This document shows, piece by piece, positions 60,505 through 64,000 of a stretch of 64,000 nucleotides of DNA. The position numbers and the translations under genes are program-made. How positions within the stretch are numbered: the first letter of the stretch is position 1; every line of letters begins with the position of its first letter. The notes beneath the pieces were generated by a model that searched no databases, was not told where the DNA came from, and saw only the letters and a list, made by a program, of their open reading frames with translations. Where the stretch lies: NCBI GenBank assembly GCA_964457225.1, contig CAYWEM010000002.1, forward strand, positions 248,001 to 312,000, in the 5' to 3' direction. The DNA comes from CAYWEM01 sp964457225. Its GTDB lineage: Bacteria; Acidobacteriota; Aminicenantia; UBA2199.

Positions 60505-61089
60505 TTGATTTTAAAACTAAAACGCATTGCAAGCGTGCAGACGGGTTATTCTTTCAGATCCCGTCTCGAAGCCTCAAAATATGGCGGTGTTGCGGTCATT
60601 CAGATGAAAGACCTTCTGAATGACAACAGGGTCAGCTGTGAACATCTGGCCAGGATTGAATTGGATGCCGTGAAAGAGCATCACCTCGCGCAAAAAGGAG
60701 ACCTGGTGTTCAGATCTCGCGGACATGTGACCACGGCAGCGGTTATTCTTGAAGATCCGGGTAAAGCCGTTGTTTCAGCTCCCCTATTAAGAATAAGGAT
60801 CACCAGACCGGATATAGTCATGCATGAGTATCTGAATTGGTTTATCAGCCAGCGGGATGCCCAGATTTTTCTGGCCAGCAGAGCCAAGGGCACCATCCAG
60901 AAAATGATCAGTAAACAAGCGATTGAGGAGCTGGAGGTGGCGCTGCCGAGCATGGAAAAACAAAAAAGTATTGTAGATCTGGTCACCTTGGCTGCCCGGG
61001 AACAAATCCTGCTGGACAGGCTGGCCAAAAAGAAGGAACAATACATTGGGGCAGTACTAATGCAGTTTGCCAGGGAGGAAAGAAAGTGA
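60505..61089 (+). CDS. Half-length type I restriction specificity (HsdS-like) protein
   Basis: About 194 residues from TTG 60505, overlapped by a 9-codon frame that may couple translation. An alternative frame start at 60448 lies within the promoter. It has one target-recognition-like domain: LKRIASVQTGYSFRSRLEA, GDLVFRSRGHVTTAAV and IQKMISKQAIEELEVALPSMEKQ, the last being the conserved helix of HsdS. Complete HsdS has two such units, so this is a half subunit that may dimerise or work with another S gene. The stop overlaps the GxxExxY start by 4 bp. Confidence 0.8.
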   Translation: MILKLKRIASVQTGYSFRSRLEASKYGGVAVIQMKDLLNDNRVSCEHLARIELDAVKEHHLAQKGDLVFRSRGHVTTAAVILEDPGKAVVSAPLLRIRITRPDIVMHEYLNWFISQRDAQIFLASRAKGTIQKMISKQAIEELEVALPSMEKQKSIVDLVTLAAREQILLDRLAKKKEQYIGAVLMQFAREERK

Positions 61090-61529
61090 ACCGCGAAAAA
61101 CGCGAAACACACGAAAAAGTTCTGTTTCCTGACGAATGCTTCACCATTCAAGGAGCTATCTTTGATGTGTATACGGAAATGGGATGTGGCTTTCTGGAGG
61201 CGGTCTATCAGGAATGCCTTGAGAAAGAGTTCACCAATCGGACTATTCCCTTTCAGCCCCAGGTTGAGCTTCAACTGAACTACAAAGGCGAACCCTTAAA
61301 ACAGACCTACAAGCCTGATTTTATTTGCTACGAGAAGATCATCGTTGAAATCAAGGCCGTTAAGGAACTAGGAGCCGAACACAAAGCCCAGCTCTTGAAC
61401 TACCTCAAAGCCACCGGACTTGAACTGGGATTGCTGGTCAACTTCGCCAGCTACCCCAAAACAGAAATTATCAGAATAGCCAACACCAACTTTCGCGATT
61501 TTCGCGGTTATAAATCAAGGAGCATATAA
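61086..61529 (+). CDS. GxxExxY protein, PD-(D/E)xK nuclease-like
   Basis: 147 residues from GTG 61086. GFLEAVY (residues 35-41) is the GxxExxY signature. A PD-(D/E)xK core is visible: Pro77-Asp78 in KPDFICY and Glu88-Ile-Lys90 in VEIK. Members are often found in phage and restriction contexts. The gene is bounded by an 18-bp inverted repeat (61090-61107 and 61491-61508, one mismatch), giving charged N- and C-terminal tails (NREKRE, FRDFRG). This suggests insertion of a mobile unit between the S-like gene and hsdM. Confidence 0.82.
   Translation: MNREKRETHEKVLFPDECFTIQGAIFDVYTEMGCGFLEAVYQECLEKEFTNRTIPFQPQVELQLNYKGEPLKQTYKPDFICYEKIIVEIKAVKELGAEHKAQLLNYLKATGLELGLLVNFASYPKTEIIRIANTNFRDFRGYKSRSI
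61090..61508. mobile_element. Inverted-repeat-bounded GxxExxY cassette
   Basis: ACCGCGAAAAACGCGAAA (61090-61107) and the reverse complement of TTTCGCGATTTTCGCGGT (61491-61508) match at 17 of 18 bases. The repeats sit right after the HsdS-like stop and about 20 bp before hsdM. No target-site duplication is visible. The repeats are coding, so they could reflect the family's own codon pattern rather than transposition. Confidence 0.45.
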
Positions 61530-63122
61530 ATGAACAAGATTGATCAGAAAGACATCAACAACGCGGCATGGGCGGCGTGTGATACTTTCCGGGGCGTTGT
61601 TGATCCGGCGCAGTACAAAGACTACATCCTGGTGATGCTGTTTTTGAAATACATCTCCGATGTCTGGCAGGACCATTACGAAGAATATCAGAAACAGTAT
61701 GGCGATGACGATGTTCGTATCCGCCGCAAGCTCGAACGTGAGCGTTTTGTTCTCCCGCAAGTGTTACTCACCGAAAAGAATGAGAAAACCGGTGAAGAAA
61801 CAGTTCTGGATGAATTTCCCGCCACCTATTACAGCTTGTATGAACGCCGCTCCGCCGCCAATATCGGTGAGCTGATCAACATCGTGCTCGATCATATTGA
61901 AGAGAGCAACAAGAGTAAACTCGAAGGAGTATTCCGCAATATCGACTTCAACAGCGAGGCCAACCTGGGGCGGACGAAAGATCGCAACAAACGCCTCAAG
62001 ACATTGCTGGAAGATTTTAACAAGCCCCAACTGAGCATGAAGCCCAGCCTCGTTTCCGAGGATGTGATCGGTAATACCTACATCTATTTGATTGAGCGCT
62101 TCGCCTCCGACTCCGGAAAGAAGGCCGGAGAGTTCTTTACGCCGCTGAAGGTGACCGAACTGGTGGCCAGGCTGGCAGGTCCCAAACCGGGCGATCGCAT
62201 CTGTGATCCGGCCTGCGGTGCCGGAGGTTTGTTGATCAAGGCCGCGGAAGAAGTCGCCAGGCAGGCTGGAGGCGACAAACAAGCCGCTCGCAACTTTGCC
62301 CTCTTCGGACAGGAGTCCAACGGCAGCACCTGGGCGCTCTGCCGCATGAACATGTTCCTGCACAGCTTTGACAGCGCCCGGGTGGAATGGTGCGATACCC
62401 TGAACAGTCCCCTGCTGGTGGAAAATGACCGGCTCATGAAATTCAACTGCGTGGTGGCCAATCCGCCGTTCTCGCTGGATAAATGGGGCGCCGAAAATGC
62501 CGAGAGCGACCAATACAACCGCTTCTGGCGCGGCGTGCCGCCCAAGAGCAAAGGCGACTGGGCCTTTATCAGCCACATGGTGGAGACCGCCCTTGAAAAG
62601 CAGGGCCGGGTTGCCGTTGTGGTTCCCCATGGTGTGTTGTTCCGGGGCGCAGCCGAAGGCCGTATCCGGGAAAAAATGATTGAAGAAAACCTGCTGGATG
62701 CCGTGATCGGCCTGCCAGGCAATCTGTTCCCGACCACCAACATTCCGGTAGCGATTCTGGTCTTTGACCGCACCCGTGAAAAAGGCGGAGCCCGTGAAGA
62801 TTGTAAAAACGTTTTCTTTGTCGATGCCAGCCGGGAATATGTCTCCGGGAAAAACATGAACACCCTCTCTGAAGCGCATCTGGCAAGAATCATGAAGACT
62901 TACGCCGCCCGGACTGAAAAAGAAAAATACGCCCATGTGGCCGACCTCAAAGAGATCAGGGAAAACGACTTTAACCTCAATATCCCCCGCTATGTGGACA
63001 CCTTTGAAGAGGAAGAGGAAATCGACATCGATGCGGTGCAGCTCGAGATTGACAAGCTGGAAAGCGAACTTGTGGAAGTGCGCAAAAAAATGGCGGAAAA
63101 ACTGCAGCAGATCCAGAGGTAA
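61530..63122 (+). CDS. hsdM: Type I restriction-modification methyltransferase subunit
   Basis: 530 residues behind an AAGGAG site. N-terminal helical domain (LFLKYISDVWQDHYEEYQ), then the N6-adenine methyltransferase core: SAM motif DPACGAGGLLIKAAE starting at Asp226 and catalytic Asn311-Pro-Pro-Phe314 in ANPPFSLDKW. KKAGEFFTP precedes the SAM motif. HsdM methylates adenine at sites chosen by HsdS and forms the modification core of the complex. No HsdR is in the window; it may lie beyond 64 kb. The order S-(GxxExxY)-M is unusual for a type I locus. Confidence 0.95.
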   Translation: MNKIDQKDINNAAWAACDTFRGVVDPAQYKDYILVMLFLKYISDVWQDHYEEYQKQYGDDDVRIRRKLERERFVLPQVLLTEKNEKTGEETVLDEFPATYYSLYERRSAANIGELINIVLDHIEESNKSKLEGVFRNIDFNSEANLGRTKDRNKRLKTLLEDFNKPQLSMKPSLVSEDVIGNTYIYLIERFASDSGKKAGEFFTPLKVTELVARLAGPKPGDRICDPACGAGGLLIKAAEEVARQAGGDKQAARNFALFGQESNGSTWALCRMNMFLHSFDSARVEWCDTLNSPLLVENDRLMKFNCVVANPPFSLDKWGAENAESDQYNRFWRGVPPKSKGDWAFISHMVETALEKQGRVAVVVPHGVLFRGAAEGRIREKMIEENLLDAVIGLPGNLFPTTNIPVAILVFDRTREKGGAREDCKNVFFVDASREYVSGKNMNTLSEAHLARIMKTYAARTEKEKYAHVADLKEIRENDFNLNIPRYVDTFEEEEEIDIDAVQLEIDKLESELVEVRKKMAEKLQQIQR

Positions 63123-63128
63123 CCGCAT

Positions 63129-63266
63129 ATGGAAATAAACTTACATGAATTTAATCGAACCATTCTTCCCATTTGGAGAAATTGGTCTGCTTTAAAACCT
63201 AATTGTGGCGAATTCGCCGTAATTAGACATGTCAGAATCAAGGCGGTCAAGAGGTCATGTTTATGA
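63129..63266 (+). CDS. Possible 45-residue small protein between hsdM and the KilA-N gene
   Basis: ATG at 63129 with AGAGG nine bases upstream, running to TGA 63264-63266: MEINLHEFNRTILPIWRNWS, then ALKPNCGEFAVIRHVRIKAV and KRSCL. Its stop overlaps the KilA-N ATG at 63263 (ATGA), a coupling pattern. No motif is recognised. It could be a small accessory protein or a remnant. Confidence 0.4.
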   Translation: MEINLHEFNRTILPIWRNWSALKPNCGEFAVIRHVRIKAVKRSCL

Positions 63267-64000
63267 AAAACAATTTAAAAATTAATGTCAAAGGAATGGA
63301 AATTGCCGTCTCTAAGAGTGGCGAGATGGACTATATCTCGCTGACCGATATCGCAAAAACCAAAGAAAGTGATTCGCGTGCGGCTGATATCATAAAAAAC
63401 TGGATTCGCAATAGAGGAACCATCGAATTTATTGGAACTTGGGAGCAGTTGCACAACCCGAATTTTAAAGTGGTCGAATTCGACCACTTTAGAATGAACG
63501 CCGGTTTGACCTCATTTGTTTTGAGCCCCGGCAAATGGATTGAAAAAACGAACGCTATTGGAATTCAGGTTAAAGGTGGCAGGTATGGAGGGACTTATGC
63601 CCATAAGGATATTGCTTTTGAGTTTTGCTCAGCTATTAGTCCTGTTTTCAAACTCTATCTCATCAAAGAGTTCCAGCGTCTAAAAGACGAAGAGCTTAAA
63701 CAACTCGGCTGGGACATCCGCCGCAATCTGACCAAAATCAACTACCGCATTCATACCGATGCCATCAAGGAACACCTGATTCCAAAAGAACTGAGCAAGG
63801 ATCAGATTAATCTCGTTTACGCCTCCGAGGCCGATCTTTTGAACATGGCCCTTTTCGGCAAAACCGCCAAACAGTGGCGGGATGAAAACCCCGATGAGAA
63901 AGGCAACATCCGCGACTTTGCCAATGTCTCGCAGCTGGTGTGCCTGGCGAATCTGGAAAACCTCAACGCCCATTTTATTCAGGAAGGGTTGAGCCAGCCT
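63263..64000 (+). CDS. KilA-N domain protein (3' partial)
   Basis: The frame is open from ATG 63263 to the window end (246 codons). ATG 63257 in the same frame is an alternative, but its ribosome site is too close. The KilA-N domain is visible: DYISLTDIAKTKESDSRAADIIKNWIRNRGTIEFIG, then VVEFDHFRMNAGLTSFVLSPGKWIEKTNAIGI and GGRYGGTYAHKDIAFEFCSAISP. KilA-N domains bind DNA and occur in phage and restriction-linked genes. It follows hsdM and a small frame, so it is probably part of the locus. The rest of the protein is outside the window. Confidence 0.85.
   Translation, partial: MKNNLKINVKGMEIAVSKSGEMDYISLTDIAKTKESDSRAADIIKNWIRNRGTIEFIGTWEQLHNPNFKVVEFDHFRMNAGLTSFVLSPGKWIEKTNAIGIQVKGGRYGGTYAHKDIAFEFCSAISPVFKLYLIKEFQRLKDEELKQLGWDIRRNLTKINYRIHTDAIKEHLIPKELSKDQINLVYASEADLLNMALFGKTAKQWRDENPDEKGNIRDFANVSQLVCLANLENLNAHFIQEGLSQP

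Noticed and set aside
61090..61508. Target-site duplication around the GxxExxY repeats
   Set aside because: The bases directly outside the repeats (AAGTGA on the left, TATAAA on the right) do not match, so a classical transposition footprint cannot be shown.
61764..63128. Long open frame (454 codons) on the minus strand opposite hsdM
   Set aside because: It is the shadow of a GC-rich coding strand. It has no ribosome site, and the hsdM motifs on the plus strand explain the region.
1..64000. CRISPR arrays, insertion sequences or rRNA genes
   Set aside because: I saw no regularly spaced repeats, no transposase and no rRNA-like sequence on either strand.

Overview
The window looks like a chromosomal segment of a Gram-negative, probably anaerobic bacterium. 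Outer-membrane-type barrels, lipoboxes and a TonB-type C-terminus indicate an outer membrane. Several low-potential Fe-S or radical enzymes (DsrK-like protein, Fe-S serine dehydratase, YgiQ radical SAM, ferredoxin-fused DUF39 protein) suggest anaerobic life. A GWxTD protein, a TPAT-type TRAP transporter, pyruvoyl arginine decarboxylase and a clade II PurL would fit an Acidobacteriota/Aminicenantota-like lineage. That placement is inference from gene content only.

Layout. 0-2.8 kb: two flavin dehydrogenase subunits of the sarcosine/proline type, the first cut by the window edge. 2.8-7.1 kb (minus): GH127 glycosidase, pirin and a membrane protein of unknown function. 7.2-11.3 kb: two secreted proteins with HExxH metal motifs. 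11.25-11.45 kb: an exact 97-bp tandem duplication spanning the ends of two convergent genes. 11.4-14.25 kb (minus): a visibly AT-rich purK-purE-MFS operon, followed by tRNA-Arg(CCG) and a fused PurL/PurQ. 18.4-23.4 kb (minus): HEAT-repeat protein, YgiQ radical SAM protein and an esterase. 24.1-25.5 kb (minus): arginine decarboxylase and agmatinase (putrescine synthesis), divergent from a MocR regulator. 27.4-30.9 kb: a DsrC/DsrM/DsrK/cysteine-desulfurase-like operon. 31-34.1 kb (minus): a sulfatase-fold membrane enzyme, a PepSY-type membrane protein and an OB-fold lipoprotein. 34.4-38.4 kb: DEAD-box helicase, Sua5 and a 595-residue protein I do not recognise. 38.4-45 kb (minus): a pseudokinase/TonB fusion, a DUF481 barrel and a TPAT/TRAP transporter. 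45.2-48.4 kb: thioredoxins, an outer-membrane barrel behind a strong sigma-54 promoter match, and a GWxTD protein. 48.4-51.1 kb: a DUF39-ferredoxin plus UPF0280 pair for sulfide incorporation into homocysteine, with a possible Met-rich leader, then a divergent peptide deformylase. 51.5-60.3 kb: hybrid histidine kinase, STAS-like protein, ThiM, three envelope-sugar genes, serine dehydratase and a small membrane protein. 60.4-64 kb: a type I restriction-modification locus with unusual gene order, an inserted GxxExxY cassette and a KilA-N protein cut by the window edge.

Two sulfur modules stand out. The DsrC-MK-desulfurase operon could move cysteine sulfur through DsrC to sulfide, and the DUF39/UPF0280 pair could use sulfide for homocysteine. 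A link between them is inference. Many sigma-70-like promoters (TTGACA-like, 16-18 bp, TATAAT-like) can be read directly. Several predicted transcription starts fall only a few bases before an ATG, which suggests some leaderless mRNAs.
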